From assembly GCA_041676645.1 (NCBI GenBank), contig JBAYRO010000021.1:1-44530 (forward strand): a DNA stretch of 44,530 nt, read 5' to 3'. Position 1 is the first letter of the stretch, and each line of letters opens with the position of its first letter. Source of the DNA: JAMLIN01 sp041676645. Lineage in GTDB: Bacteria; Pseudomonadota; Gammaproteobacteria; Burkholderiales; Burkholderiaceae_E. The position numbers and the translations under genes are program-made. Below the pieces are notes generated by a model. It had not been told where the DNA came from, made no database searches, and saw only the letters and a program-made list of their open reading frames with translations. Below, piece after piece: positions 32,001 to 44,273 of the stretch.

Positions 32001-33419
32001 TTGACCACGTTTTCCGATTTCGGGCTCGCCGAGCCTATCCAGCGTGCCGTTGCCGAGCTCGGCTACACCACACCCACCCCGATCCAGGCGCAGGCCATCC
32101 CCATCGTCCTGCAGAACCGGGATGTCATGGGCGCCGCCCAGACCGGCACCGGCAAGACCGCCGGCTTCGCCCTGCCGATCCTGCAGCGCCTGATGCGCCA
32201 TGCCAACACCAGCGCATCGCCCGCACGCCACCCGGTACGCTCCCTGATCCTCGCGCCCACGCGCGAGCTCGCCGACCAGATCTACACCAATGTCCGTGAC
32301 TACGCCAAGTACAGCGGCCTGCGTTCGGCGGTGGTGTTCGGCGGGGTCGACATCAAGCCGCAGATCGCCGCGCTGCGCCAGGGCTGCGAGGTCCTCATCG
32401 CGACACCGGGCCGCCTGCTCGATCACGTCGGCCAGAAGACGGTCAACCTGTCGCAGGTCGAGGTGCTGGTTCTCGATGAAGCCGACCGGATGCTCGACAT
32501 GGGCTTTCTGCCCGACATCCAGCGCATCATCCAGCTGCTGCCCAGGCAGCGCCAGAACCTGATGTTCTCGGCGACCTTCTCGGGTGAAATCCGCAAGCTT
32601 GCCGAGAGCTTCCTGAACGATCCGCAGCTGATCGAGGTTGCCCGGCGCAACGCCACCGCCGAGAACGTCGAGCAGCGCATCTATCGGGTCGCCGATGCCG
32701 ATGCCAAGCGGGGCGCCGTGGCACGCCTGATCCGCGACAACGCGATCGAGCAGGTCATCGTCTTCAGCAACACCAAGATCGGCGCCGGCCGGCTGGCCCG
32801 CCAGCTCGAGCGCGACGGGCTCAATGCCGCGGCGATCCATGGCGACAAATCCCAGCAGGAGCGACTCGCCACGCTCGAAGGCTTCAAGCGCGGCGACATC
32901 AAGGTCCTGGTGGCCACGGACGTTGCCGCCCGTGGCCTGGACATCGCCGAACTGCCCGCGGTCATCAACTACGACCTGCCGTATTCCCCCGAGGACTACA
33001 TCCACCGCATCGGTCGCACCGGCCGCGCCGGGGCGAGCGGCATGGCCTTGTCGCTGATGCTCGAGAGCGATGCCCGCCTGCTCGGCGCCATCGAGGGACT
33101 GATCAAGCGCAAGCTCGATCCGATCACCCTCGATGTTCCCCGCCAGCCGCGCGAAGGCAGGCCCCGGCGCGACCTGCCCGAGGCCCGGCCCCGTCGCGAT
33201 CGCCCCGCGCGTCGCGAGGGTGGCTCCAGCGTGGGCATGTCGACCGATCCCTTCTTCTACAAGCCCTACGAGCCGGCGCCCCAGGCTGCCGAAGCCGGGG
33301 CTTCCGGCGACGCCGACGACGCCAAGGCAAGCCGTCCGTTTCGCGCGCAGCGCTCCGACGCCCGGCGCTCCAGGGCGCCGGTCGCCGCCTTGCTGGGCGG
33401 CCTGCGTCGCGCGAGTTGA
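32001..33419 (+). CDS. rhlE: DEAD-box RNA helicase, RhlE type
   Basis: A 472-residue ATP-dependent RNA helicase. Motifs in order: F-G-L then Q motif PTPIQAQAIPI, Walker A AQTGTGKT, PTRELADQ, TPGRLLDH, DEAD, SATFS, IVFSNTKIGAGRL, VATDVAARGLDI and HRIGRTGR. The C-terminal ~90 residues are basic and disordered (PREGRPRRDLPEARPRRDRPARREGG), typical of RhlE proteins, and bind RNA. The start is TTG 32001 (TTG-ACC-ACG-TTT), placed just before the conserved FSDFGLAEPIQRAV; no ATG is available. The leader upstream is long. The downstream DUF3108 gene may be coupled (TTGA overlap). Confidence 0.94.
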   Translation: MTTFSDFGLAEPIQRAVAELGYTTPTPIQAQAIPIVLQNRDVMGAAQTGTGKTAGFALPILQRLMRHANTSASPARHPVRSLILAPTRELADQIYTNVRDYAKYSGLRSAVVFGGVDIKPQIAALRQGCEVLIATPGRLLDHVGQKTVNLSQVEVLVLDEADRMLDMGFLPDIQRIIQLLPRQRQNLMFSATFSGEIRKLAESFLNDPQLIEVARRNATAENVEQRIYRVADADAKRGAVARLIRDNAIEQVIVFSNTKIGAGRLARQLERDGLNAAAIHGDKSQQERLATLEGFKRGDIKVLVATDVAARGLDIAELPAVINYDLPYSPEDYIHRIGRTGRAGASGMALSLMLESDARLLGAIEGLIKRKLDPITLDVPRQPREGRPRRDLPEARPRRDRPARREGGSSVGMSTDPFFYKPYEPAPQAAEAGASGDADDAKASRPFRAQRSDARRSRAPVAALLGGLRRAS

Positions 33420-33445
33420 GCGCCACGGGCGCGGACTCCGGCGTG

Positions 33446-34198
33446 ATGTGCCGCCGCCGAGTGCTCACTACCCTGCCGGCGCTCGCCATCGGCGCCCGGG
33501 CTGGTGCGATCATCGCCGGACTGGGCGGCTCGCTTGCCGCGCGGGCCGAGGCTGCCGGCTTCGACATCGGCTTCGACGGCTACTACGAGGCGGGCGGCAG
33601 CCGCACCCCGCTTGCCAGCGCCCGGCTGCGCTTCGAGCCGGCCGGCGATGCCTACCGGATGAGCCTCGATGTGGACAGCCTGCTCGCCGATCTCCACTAT
33701 GAAAGTGTTGGCCGGCTCGATGCCAACGGCCTGCATCCGGAACACTACGTCGAGCGTCGCCACCTGCCTTTCGGGCGCAAGCGTCGGCGTGAAGCGCGCT
33801 TCGTACCGGTCGGCGCGAACGGTGCCGGCCCGGCCGGGCCGGGAACGCTTGCGGTGCCGGACGGCACCCAGGACCGCATCAGCCTGATCGGCCAGCTCTG
33901 GCAGCTCGCCACGCGACCGGGCAGTCCCTTCGAGGACGGCCGTCGCTTCGAGCTCGCCCTGGCCAGCGTCAGCAAGGTTCGTCCGGTGGTCCTGCAGGTC
34001 GATCCCGCGGCTTTGCTTGCGATCGGCGATCGACAGTACCGCGCCCGCCGGGTGCGCCGGGTCGACGAACCCGGCGACGACGACGAACTCGGCATCGAGA
34101 TCTGGCTCTCCGCCCGCGAACGAAAGCTGCCGCTGGCGATCCGCTTCATCGAGCCCGACCGGGCGCTGCATTTCGAGGCGACGGCGCCGGGCGCCTGA
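33446..34198 (+). CDS. DUF3108 family exported protein
   Basis: A 250-residue protein from ATG 33446; TTG 33416, overlapping the helicase stop, is an alternative start. The start MCRRRVLTTLPALAIGARAGAIIAGLGGSLAARAEA is a signal peptide, possibly of Tat type (RRR). The mature part shows the DUF3108 beta-sandwich pattern: FDIGFDGYYEAGGSRTPLASARLRFEPAGDAYRMSLDVDSL, then SVGRLDANGLHPEHYVERR, and RKLPLAIRFIEPDRALHFEATA near the end. DUF3108 proteins are periplasmic and of unknown role. The last 53 bases overlap the convergent gluQ-RS gene. Confidence 0.78.
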   Translation: MCRRRVLTTLPALAIGARAGAIIAGLGGSLAARAEAAGFDIGFDGYYEAGGSRTPLASARLRFEPAGDAYRMSLDVDSLLADLHYESVGRLDANGLHPEHYVERRHLPFGRKRRREARFVPVGANGAGPAGPGTLAVPDGTQDRISLIGQLWQLATRPGSPFEDGRRFELALASVSKVRPVVLQVDPAALLAIGDRQYRARRVRRVDEPGDDDELGIEIWLSARERKLPLAIRFIEPDRALHFEATAPGA

Positions 34199-35066
34199 GC
34201 CGCTGCGCCCAGGCTTCGGTCGCCGCTTCCCAGAAGCGCCCGATGCTGTCGGCCGCGATGCGGCCCAGGCCGAGATGGGCCGCGGCGGCGACGAGTTCGA
34301 CCAGCGGCGCTCCGGCATCGAGCGGGCGGGCTCCGTTCTGCTTGGACAGCTTCTCGCCGTCTTCGCCCATGACCACGGGCACATGGAGATATCGCGGACG
34401 CGGCAGGCCGAGCCAATCCTGCAGCCGTATCTGGCGCGCCGTCGAGCTCGCCAGGTCGGCACCGCGCACGATGTCGGTCACGCCGCAGGCGCCGTCATCG
34501 ACAACGACCGCCAGCTGGTAGGCCCAGATGCCGTCGGCGCGCCGGAGGACGAAGTCACCACAGCTCTGCGGCAGCGATTCGATGCGCTCCATGCCGTCGT
34601 TCCGGTCCACCCAGTGCACCGGCAGGGCATCGACCCGGGCTCGCCACGCCCGGGGCGAACGGCCGGGCGGAAGGCCCTCGCGACAGGTGCCCGGATAGAT
34701 CGGCTCGGCGTGGCGCTCGGTCCGAACGCCGGCCTCGGCCAGGGCCTGCGCGATCTCCCGGCGTGTGCAGGCGCAGCCGTAGACATGGCCGGCCGCCACC
34801 AGGCGCTCGAAGGCCTCGCGATAGGCCGCATGGCGCCGGCTCTGCCAGAGTACCGGGCCGTCGGCGACGAAGCCCAGCCGGTCGAGCGTCGCGAGGATGC
34901 TCTCGGCCGCGCCCGGTACGTTGCGCGGCTCGTCGATATCCTCGATGCGCAGCAGCCAGCGCCCCCGGTGCGCCCGCGCGTCGAGCCAGCTCGCCATCGC
35001 CGCCGCCAGCGAGCCCGCATGCAGCGGGCCACTGGGCGAGGGAGCGAAGCGACCGACGTAGCGCAT
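34146..35066 (-). CDS. gluQ: Glutamyl-Q tRNA(Asp) synthetase
   Basis: A 306-residue truncated glutamyl-tRNA synthetase paralogue that attaches glutamate to the queuosine at position 34 of tRNA-Asp. It has the class I motif (GRFAPSPSGPLHAGSL), the GluRS-type LRIEDIDEPR, the zinc-site pattern CAC...Y...C (YGCACTRREIA and IYPGTCR), and the second motif EKLSKQN. It lacks an anticodon-binding domain, as expected. The C-terminus (residues after RFWEAATEAW) is an Arg/Pro-rich tail whose coding sequence overlaps the DUF3108 gene on the opposite strand, a convergent overlap of 53 bases. The gene stands apart from dksA, its usual neighbour in enterobacteria. Confidence 0.95.
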   Translation of the reverse strand: MRYVGRFAPSPSGPLHAGSLAAAMASWLDARAHRGRWLLRIEDIDEPRNVPGAAESILATLDRLGFVADGPVLWQSRRHAAYREAFERLVAAGHVYGCACTRREIAQALAEAGVRTERHAEPIYPGTCREGLPPGRSPRAWRARVDALPVHWVDRNDGMERIESLPQSCGDFVLRRADGIWAYQLAVVVDDGACGVTDIVRGADLASSTARQIRLQDWLGLPRPRYLHVPVVMGEDGEKLSKQNGARPLDAGAPLVELVAAAAHLGLGRIAADSIGRFWEAATEAWAQRLRRPAPSPRNAAPGRAR

Positions 35067-35159
35067 CAGGGGAATTTACCCCCTGCGCGGCGAACTTCGG
35101 GCGTGAAGGTGCCAATGCAGGAAATGAGGGAACATCGGCCTGTACAACCCGGGGCTCCC

Positions 35160-35720
35160 ATGACTTCCACTGTGATCGCCTTCCATTCCGGCTATGGCCA
35201 TACCCGCCGGCTCGCGCAGTCGCTCGCCGAGGGCGCGTCCGAAACCCGCGGCGACGAAGCCCGGCTCGTCGACGTGGCGACGATCGACGATGCCGGCTGG
35301 GCACTGCTTGCGGCGGCCGACGCGATCGTGTTCGGTGCGCCCACCTACATGGGCGGCGCGTCCGCGCAGTTCAAGGCCTTCGCCGATGAATCCTCCAAGG
35401 TCTGGATCGCGCAGGGCTGGAAGGACAAGGTGGCGGGCGGCTTCACCTGCTCGCTCAATCTCACCGGCGACAAGGATTCCACGCTTGCGTGGCTGCTCAC
35501 CTTCGCCATGCAGCACGGCATGGTCTGGGCCGGGCTCGGCATGCTGCCGGCGTCCGATCCGGGCGATCCGCAGGCCATCAACCGGCTCGGCGCCTACACC
35601 GGCCTGCTCGCCCAGGCCGACAACCTGCCGCCCGAGCAGAGCCCTCCGCCCGGCGACCTCGAAACGGCGGTCGCCTATGGTCGGCGCATAGCCGCGCTCG
35701 CCCGCCGCCTGCGCGGCTGA
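35160..35720 (+). CDS. Flavodoxin/NAD(P)H-dependent oxidoreductase-like protein
   Basis: A 186-residue flavodoxin-fold protein. The phosphate-binding loop is FHSGYGHTRRLAQSL; the ring-side loop is IVFGAPTYMGGASAQFKAFADES; then DKVAGGFTCSLNLTGDKDSTL with the WrbA-like GG-F-T/S pattern. The C-terminus (INRLGAYTGLLAQADN) also resembles WrbA/flavodoxin reductases. It likely binds FMN and reduces quinones or related substrates. ATG 35160 has no good ribosome site; it follows the divergent gluQ-RS start by 93 bases. Its stop is at the edge of a long inverted repeat. Confidence 0.88.
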   Translation: MTSTVIAFHSGYGHTRRLAQSLAEGASETRGDEARLVDVATIDDAGWALLAAADAIVFGAPTYMGGASAQFKAFADESSKVWIAQGWKDKVAGGFTCSLNLTGDKDSTLAWLLTFAMQHGMVWAGLGMLPASDPGDPQAINRLGAYTGLLAQADNLPPEQSPPPGDLETAVAYGRRIAALARRLRG

Positions 35721-35821
35721 CGGCTTCGGATTCGGGCGCATGGCCGCGTTGGGTCGCCTTGCCGTACAAGCGTACTGTCTGCGGCGTCCCGCCTTGCCCT
35801 GCACCCGAATCCGAAGCCGTC
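35719..35821. repeat. 103-base inverted repeat between convergent genes
   Basis: Perfect 18-base arms, GACGGCTTCGGATTCGGG and its complement (35719-35736 and 35804-35821), extend to 22 bases with one mismatch. The centre contains GTAC-AAGC-GTAC and further short complementary blocks. It starts in the flavodoxin stop codon and ends a few bases from the stop of the EamA gene, so it can act as a bidirectional terminator. The structured, imperfect centre is more like a small mobile palindromic repeat than a plain hairpin. Confidence 0.8.
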
Positions 35822-35828
35822 TCCGGCT

Positions 35829-36761
35829 TCAGGCGCTGCGGCGGGAGCCTCCGAAGAACACGTTGAACACGAGCGCGGCGAGCACCACCAGGCCGCCCTG
35901 GAGGGTGGCGATGCCGACCGCCTCGCCGGCGCCCAGCCAGGCCCAGATCGGGCCCAGCACCACTTCGAGCATCGCGATCAGCGAGACCTCGTGCGGCGCG
36001 AGATGCCGGTTGGTGCCGACCATCAGCATGCAGGGGATCGCCAGTTGCACGACGCCGAGCAGCGCCAGCAGCCACAGGTCGGCGGTGGTGGCGGCGAACG
36101 GCACGGCGAGCGGCGCGGTGACCAGGCCGGAGAGCACCGCGCCGAGCAGCACGGCCGGCACGAGGTCGATGCGCGCATGATGCTTGCGCATCGTGATGAC
36201 GTTGAACGAAGCCGCGACCGGCACGCCGAGCGCGACCAGCATGCCGAGCGCGCCTTCGGCGGCGACGGCCTCGCGCACCATCCACCAGATGCCGATGCCG
36301 GCTGCGGCGATCGCCAGCCAGGTGGCCGGCGTCGGGCGCTCGCCGAGCACGGCCCAGGCGAGCAGGGCGGCCAGCAGCGGCGAGACCGAGATCACCAGCA
36401 AGGTGTTGGCGACCGTGGTGAGATTCAGCGCGACCATGAAGCAGATGAACATCAGCGCCCACATCGCGCCGGAGAACAGGCCGGGTGCACCCATCCGCCG
36501 GATCGCCGTGAGCGGCGCGCCCCGAGTCCGCCAGGTGAGCACCGCAAGCACGGTGATGCCGCAGAAGACGCTGCGCCAGAACGTGACTTCGAAGCCGGCG
36601 GCGCCTTCGAGATGCCGGGTCACGACACCGGCGATGCTCCAGCACACGGCGCAGAACGCGAGCGTCAGGGCGGCGCGCCGATGCGCCGGGTCGGTGGCGG
36701 ACGAGCGTGCGCGCGGACCGGCCCGCGGCGGCGGGCCGGATGTCGGAGTGGCGGGGTTCAT
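35829..36761 (-). CDS. EamA/DMT family transporter
   Basis: A 310-residue inner-membrane protein with ten helices in two EamA repeats. The first helix follows a short hydrophilic start (MNPATPTSGPPPRAGPRARS). Landmarks: WSIAGVVTRHLEGAAGFEVTFWRSVFCG, the LFSGAMWALMFICFMVALNLTTVANTLLVISVSPLLAALLAW block, and the second repeat's LAPHEVSLIAMLEVVLGPIWAWLGAGEAVG. It belongs to the drug/metabolite transporter superfamily; substrate unknown. ATG 36761 is preferred over an upstream in-frame ATG at 36824 that would lie within the dnaE promoter region. It is divergent from dnaE. Confidence 0.88.
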   Translation of the reverse strand: MNPATPTSGPPPRAGPRARSSATDPAHRRAALTLAFCAVCWSIAGVVTRHLEGAAGFEVTFWRSVFCGITVLAVLTWRTRGAPLTAIRRMGAPGLFSGAMWALMFICFMVALNLTTVANTLLVISVSPLLAALLAWAVLGERPTPATWLAIAAAGIGIWWMVREAVAAEGALGMLVALGVPVAASFNVITMRKHHARIDLVPAVLLGAVLSGLVTAPLAVPFAATTADLWLLALLGVVQLAIPCMLMVGTNRHLAPHEVSLIAMLEVVLGPIWAWLGAGEAVGIATLQGGLVVLAALVFNVFFGGSRRSA

Positions 36762-36835
36762 GGGGGATGGCTGGGGCGTCGGGGTAGAATTGTAGCCCTC
36801 CGAGAGCGGCGAAAACCGCCCCACGCCTGCGCCCG

Positions 36836-40296
<3,461 letters not shown>

Positions 40297-40297
<1 letters not shown>

Positions 40298-40324
40298 GAA
40301 CCCGTGAACTCGTTCACGGGTTCT
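40297..40324 (+). terminator. Strong hairpin at the dnaE stop codon
   Basis: Thirteen-base arms, AGAACCCGTGAAC and its exact complement, with only TC between them; the A of the dnaE TGA is the first base of the stem. No T run follows, so Rho-independent termination would be inefficient; it could instead protect the dnaE 3' end or act as an operator upstream of msbA, which starts 27 bases later. Confidence 0.6.
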
Positions 40325-40350
40325 GAGCCCAACCCGGCGCGGGGTCCCGC

Positions 40351-42159
40351 TTGAAGAAGAGCTACGCACTCTACCGACGCCTGCTTCGGCACACCCGGCC
40401 GTATGCCCGGGGCTTCGTGTTCGCGATCCTCGGGATGGTCGTCGCTGCCGCCACCGAGCCACTGTTCCCGGCGCTGATGAAGCCGCTGCTCGACGACGGC
40501 TTCGTCAATCAGTCGGGCCTGCCGCTGTGGGTGGTTCCGACCGCGCTCATCGCGATCTTCCTGGTCCGCGGGGTCGCCACCTTCACCAGCAGCTACGCCA
40601 TGGCCTGGGTGGCCAACAAGGTGCTCGTCGACCTGCGTCGCCAGATGTTCGACCGCATGCTGCGCCTGCCGGCGTCCGAGTTCGAGCGCGAGGCCAGCGG
40701 ACTGCTGATCTCGAAGCTCGTCTTCGAGGTCACCAACGTCACCGGCGCGGCGACCCGGGTGCTCACCGTCGTGGTGCGCGATTCGCTGGTCGTGCTCGGC
40801 CTGCTCGGCTGGCTCTTCTATCTGAACTGGCAGCTGACCCTCGTCGCGCTCGTCCTGATTCCGGTCACCGCGCTGATCATCGGTTTCTACAGCAAGCGCA
40901 TGCGGGTGCTCTCGCGGCGCAACCTCGAGCAGACCGGCGAGCTCACGCGTGTCGTCGAGGAAGCGGTGCACGGCTTCAAGGTCATCAAGATCTTCGATGC
41001 CTATGCGCATGAATCGCGGGTGTTCGAGCGTACCGTCGAGCGCCTGCGCGGCTTCGCGATGCGCATGACGGTCGCCGGAAGCGCCACCGTCCCGATCACC
41101 CAGCTCGCCGCCTCCGTGGCGGTGGCGGTGGTGGTCACCATCGCCCTGCTGCAGGCCGGCACCGGACAGACCACGGTCGGTGGCTTCGTCTCCTTCATCA
41201 CCGCGATGCTGATGCTGCTCGCGCCGCTCAAGCATCTCGCGGACGTCAACCACGAGCTGCAGCGCGGCCTGGCCGCGGCCGAGGCGGTGTTCTCGCTGCT
41301 CGATCGCCCGGTCGAGGCCGACGCCGGCACCCGGCGCATGGAGCGGGCCACCGGCGCGCTGCGCTTCGAGAAGGTCGGTTTCCGCTATCCCGGCAGCGAG
41401 TCGGCGGCGCTCGCGGACATCAATCTCGACATTCGGGCCGGCGAAGTGATCGCGCTGGTAGGCACGTCCGGAGCGGGCAAGACCACGCTGATCAACCTGC
41501 TGCCGCGCTTCATCGAACCCACCGAGGGCCGGGTGCTGCTCGACGGCATTCCGCTGGGTGAACTCCGGCTGGCCGACCTGCGCGCCCAGCTTGGCCTGGT
41601 CAGCCAGGACATCGTGCTCTTCAACGACACGGTGCGCGCCAATGTCTGCTTCGGCGCGGCGGAGCCGCCCGGCGAGCAGGCGATCTGGGCGGCACTGCGC
41701 GCCGCCGCGCTCGAGGATCACGTCCGGGCGCTGCCCGGCGGCCTCGAGCACCAGATCGGCGAGCGCGGCAACCGCCTGTCGGGCGGGCAGCGCCAGCGGC
41801 TCGCGATCGCGCGCGCCCTGCTCAAGGACCCGCCCATCCTCCTGCTCGACGAGGCGACCTCGGCACTGGATACACGCACCGAGCGCGATGTGCAGGCGGC
41901 GCTCGAGCGCATCATGCGCGGGCGCACCACGCTGGTCATCGCGCATCGCCTCTCCACGATCGAACGGGCCGACCGCATCCTCGTCTTCGAGCATGGCCGG
42001 GTGGTCGAGCAGGGCGGGCACGCCGAACTGCTGGCCGCCGGTGGCCGCTACGCCAGCCTCTATCGACTCCAGTTCGACGCCGCGCCCGAAACGGCGACGG
42101 ACGAGCCCGCGGACGAGCCCGCGGGCCAGGCCGTGCAACCGGTGGGCCGGATCCCATGA
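40351..42159 (+). CDS. msbA: Lipid A export ABC transporter MsbA
   Basis: A 602-residue half-transporter that flips lipid A-core across the inner membrane. Six helices in the first ~320 residues (VFAILGMVVAAATEPLFPALMKPLLDDGF matches the MsbA start). ATPase domain: Walker A GTSGAGKTTLINLLPRF, Q-loop GLVSQDIVLFNDTVRAN, signature LSGGQRQRLAIARALL, Walker B ILLLDEATSALD and the His in VIAHRLSTIERAD. The start is TTG 40351 (TTG-AAG-AAG) with GGGGT upstream. The C-terminus has an acidic tail (ETATDEPADEPAGQAV). It overlaps the next gene (ATGA), so LPS sugar transfer and export are coupled. Confidence 0.95.
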   Translation: MKKSYALYRRLLRHTRPYARGFVFAILGMVVAAATEPLFPALMKPLLDDGFVNQSGLPLWVVPTALIAIFLVRGVATFTSSYAMAWVANKVLVDLRRQMFDRMLRLPASEFEREASGLLISKLVFEVTNVTGAATRVLTVVVRDSLVVLGLLGWLFYLNWQLTLVALVLIPVTALIIGFYSKRMRVLSRRNLEQTGELTRVVEEAVHGFKVIKIFDAYAHESRVFERTVERLRGFAMRMTVAGSATVPITQLAASVAVAVVVTIALLQAGTGQTTVGGFVSFITAMLMLLAPLKHLADVNHELQRGLAAAEAVFSLLDRPVEADAGTRRMERATGALRFEKVGFRYPGSESAALADINLDIRAGEVIALVGTSGAGKTTLINLLPRFIEPTEGRVLLDGIPLGELRLADLRAQLGLVSQDIVLFNDTVRANVCFGAAEPPGEQAIWAALRAAALEDHVRALPGGLEHQIGERGNRLSGGQRQRLAIARALLKDPPILLLDEATSALDTRTERDVQAALERIMRGRTTLVIAHRLSTIERADRILVFEHGRVVEQGGHAELLAAGGRYASLYRLQFDAAPETATDEPADEPAGQAVQPVGRIP

Positions 42160-42986
42160 GCCTGTCGGTGGTCGTCACCACCTACAATCGTCCCGCCGCG
42201 CTGGCCCGGGTGCTCGATGCCCTGGCCGCGCAGACGGAACCGCCCGATGAAGTGGTGGTCGCCGACGACGGTTCGGGCCCGGAGACCGCGTCGATGCTGT
42301 CTGCCCGCAAGGGCGATCCGTTCCCGCTGCTGCATGTCTGGCAACCCGACGAAGGGTTCCGCGCGGCCTTGTCCCGCAACCGGGCCGTGGCCGCCTCCCG
42401 TGGCGACTGGCTGCATTTCCTGGACGGCGACTGCGTACCGCGACCCCACTTCGTCGAGCGCGCCAGGCGCCTTTCGAAGCGTGGCTGGGCGCTCGCCGGG
42501 GATCGCATCCTGCTGTCGCCCGGACTGACCGAGCGCATCGAGCGCGAGGCGCTGCCGGTGCATCGCTGGAGCGTCGCGACCCTGGCCGGGTATCGACTGC
42601 GCGGCGGCATCAACCGGCTGCTGCCGCTCGCCTACTGGCCATGGCTGGCCAGGCGTGGGCGCCGGCAGGACGACTGGCGATTGCTGCGCACGGCCAACGT
42701 AGGCCTGCATCGCGCCGACTTCGAGGCGGTCAACGGATTCGATTCGTCCTTCGTCGGCTGGGGCCTCGAGGACTCCGAGTTCGCGATCCGCCTGATCAAC
42801 AGCGGCGTGCGCTTGCGCAGCGGGCGGCTTGCGATCGGCGTGCTGCACCTGTGGCATCGGGAAAGCCCGCGCACCGCGCTGGATCGCCATCGGTCGCTGC
42901 TGGAAGCGGCGATCCGCGAAGGGCGCGTGCGGGCCGTGCAAGGACTGGCCGAGACGATCGCGTCGGGCGCAGGGTCCGTGGCATGA
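42156..42986 (+). CDS. Glycosyltransferase family 2
   Basis: A 276-residue GT-A enzyme. The start SLSVVVTTYNRPAALARVLDALAAQT, the D-D nucleotide site VVVADDGSG, and the metal site LHFLDGDCVPRP are clear. The C-terminal half has TANVGLHRADFEAVNGFDSSFVGWGLEDSEFAIRLI, the galactosyltransferase-type ED motif, then LHLWHRESPR. The enzyme probably adds a sugar to the LPS core on the cytoplasmic face. It overlaps msbA upstream and the O-antigen ligase gene downstream (ATGA both). Sugar donor and acceptor cannot be told from sequence. Confidence 0.93.
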   Translation: MSLSVVVTTYNRPAALARVLDALAAQTEPPDEVVVADDGSGPETASMLSARKGDPFPLLHVWQPDEGFRAALSRNRAVAASRGDWLHFLDGDCVPRPHFVERARRLSKRGWALAGDRILLSPGLTERIEREALPVHRWSVATLAGYRLRGGINRLLPLAYWPWLARRGRRQDDWRLLRTANVGLHRADFEAVNGFDSSFVGWGLEDSEFAIRLINSGVRLRSGRLAIGVLHLWHRESPRTALDRHRSLLEAAIREGRVRAVQGLAETIASGAGSVA

Positions 42987-44269
42987 GCGAGATGCCGGCG
43001 CGGCTCGTGCCGCCGCCCCGGATCGGGCGACTCGACGCCGCGCTGGTCGCAGCCTGGCTTGCGGCGGCATTGCCCGGCCTGGTGCTGGTCAAGCAGCAGT
43101 TCACCGGCTACGTCGGGCTCGTCTGGCTCGGCTTCTGCATCTGGCACTGGCGTTCGCTGCGTGGTCATCCCGAAGGGCGCCGGATGCTGCGCTCGCCCTT
43201 CGCGATGGGTTTCATCGGCAGCGTGCTGCTGCTCGCACTGCTGCTGCTGATCCATCGCAGCGACGACTGGGGCCAACTGCACAATCCCAGCCGTTTCGTG
43301 CTGGTCCTGCCGATGGCCGTGGCGGTTGCGGTGCTGCGTCCTTCGTGTCGGCCGTATTTCGGCATCGCGGCCTGCGCCGGCCTGCTGGGGGCCGCCGTGG
43401 CGGTCTGGCAGGTGCTGATCACCGCGCAGGTCGGTCCGCTGGATGCCCACCTCGGATTCACCAATCGCAACAAGTTCGCCTATGTCGTGGGAACCCTGCT
43501 GCTGGTCACGCTGGCGGGACTGCGCCTGCCGCCTGGCGAGCGCCCGCCGCGCGCCTTGTTGCTGGCCGGCGCGCTCGGCGCGCTGGTGGCGCTGGTGCTC
43601 GCCAACACCCGGGGCGCCTGGCTCGCCGTCCTGGTGCCGCTCGGCGTCTGGCTGCTGGCGTCGCGGGCGCTGCCGGTGCGCGGCCGTGTCCTCGCCGCCA
43701 CGGCCAGCGTGCTGCTGGTGGCCGGGCTCGTCGCCACGCCGGGCTCCCCGGTGCGCGATCGTATCGAACTCGGACTGCAACAGTACGAGGCATACACGCC
43801 GGGCCATGTGATCGCCGGGGATTCGGTGGCCGAGCGGCTCGAGATGTGGCGCGCGAGCCTGGTCATGGCCGATGCCCATCCCTGGATCGGCATCGGGCCG
43901 GGCCGTTTCAATGAAGGGCTCGGCGAGATGATCGCGGCTGGCGAAGCTCCCGCGTCACTGTCCACGCAGGGGCATCCCCACAGCGAATACCTCGAGGCGC
44001 TTGCCACGGGGGGCGTGGTCGGGCTCATCGCGCTGCTCGCCGCCCTGCTTGGACCGCTGGTGCATTTCATCATGGTGCTGCGCCGTGGCGAGCCCGGGCG
44101 CTCGGCGAGTCGCGCCTGCGCACTCGCGGGCGCGCTCGTCGTCGGCGCGACCATCATCTTCTGCGCCACCGACCCGTTCTTCTACATCCACTTCTCGACC
44201 CTCTACTACGCCTTGTCGGTCGCATTGCTCGCCGGCTTCGCCGATGCCGCCGCGCGGAACGGAGGGTAG
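42983..44269 (+). CDS. O-antigen ligase family protein (WaaL/Wzy-type)
   Basis: A 428-residue membrane protein with about 11 helices. The Wzy_C pattern lies around residues 230-330: LGFTNRNKFAYVVGTLLLVTLAGLRL, then ALVLANTRGAWLAVLVPLGVWLLASRALP. A periplasmic loop holds MWRASLVMADAHPWIGIGPGRFNEGL and the conserved HPHSEYLEALATGGVVGLIALL (His-x-His). These residues are typical of enzymes that join O-antigen or a sugar polymer to lipid A-core. ATG 42983 overlaps the previous stop (ATGA); TAG 44267 follows an apparent ribosome site for the next gene. It could be WaaL or a related polymerase. Confidence 0.88.
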   Translation: MSEMPARLVPPPRIGRLDAALVAAWLAAALPGLVLVKQQFTGYVGLVWLGFCIWHWRSLRGHPEGRRMLRSPFAMGFIGSVLLLALLLLIHRSDDWGQLHNPSRFVLVLPMAVAVAVLRPSCRPYFGIAACAGLLGAAVAVWQVLITAQVGPLDAHLGFTNRNKFAYVVGTLLLVTLAGLRLPPGERPPRALLLAGALGALVALVLANTRGAWLAVLVPLGVWLLASRALPVRGRVLAATASVLLVAGLVATPGSPVRDRIELGLQQYEAYTPGHVIAGDSVAERLEMWRASLVMADAHPWIGIGPGRFNEGLGEMIAAGEAPASLSTQGHPHSEYLEALATGGVVGLIALLAALLGPLVHFIMVLRRGEPGRSASRACALAGALVVGATIIFCATDPFFYIHFSTLYYALSVALLAGFADAAARNGG

Positions 44270-44273
44270 GCCA

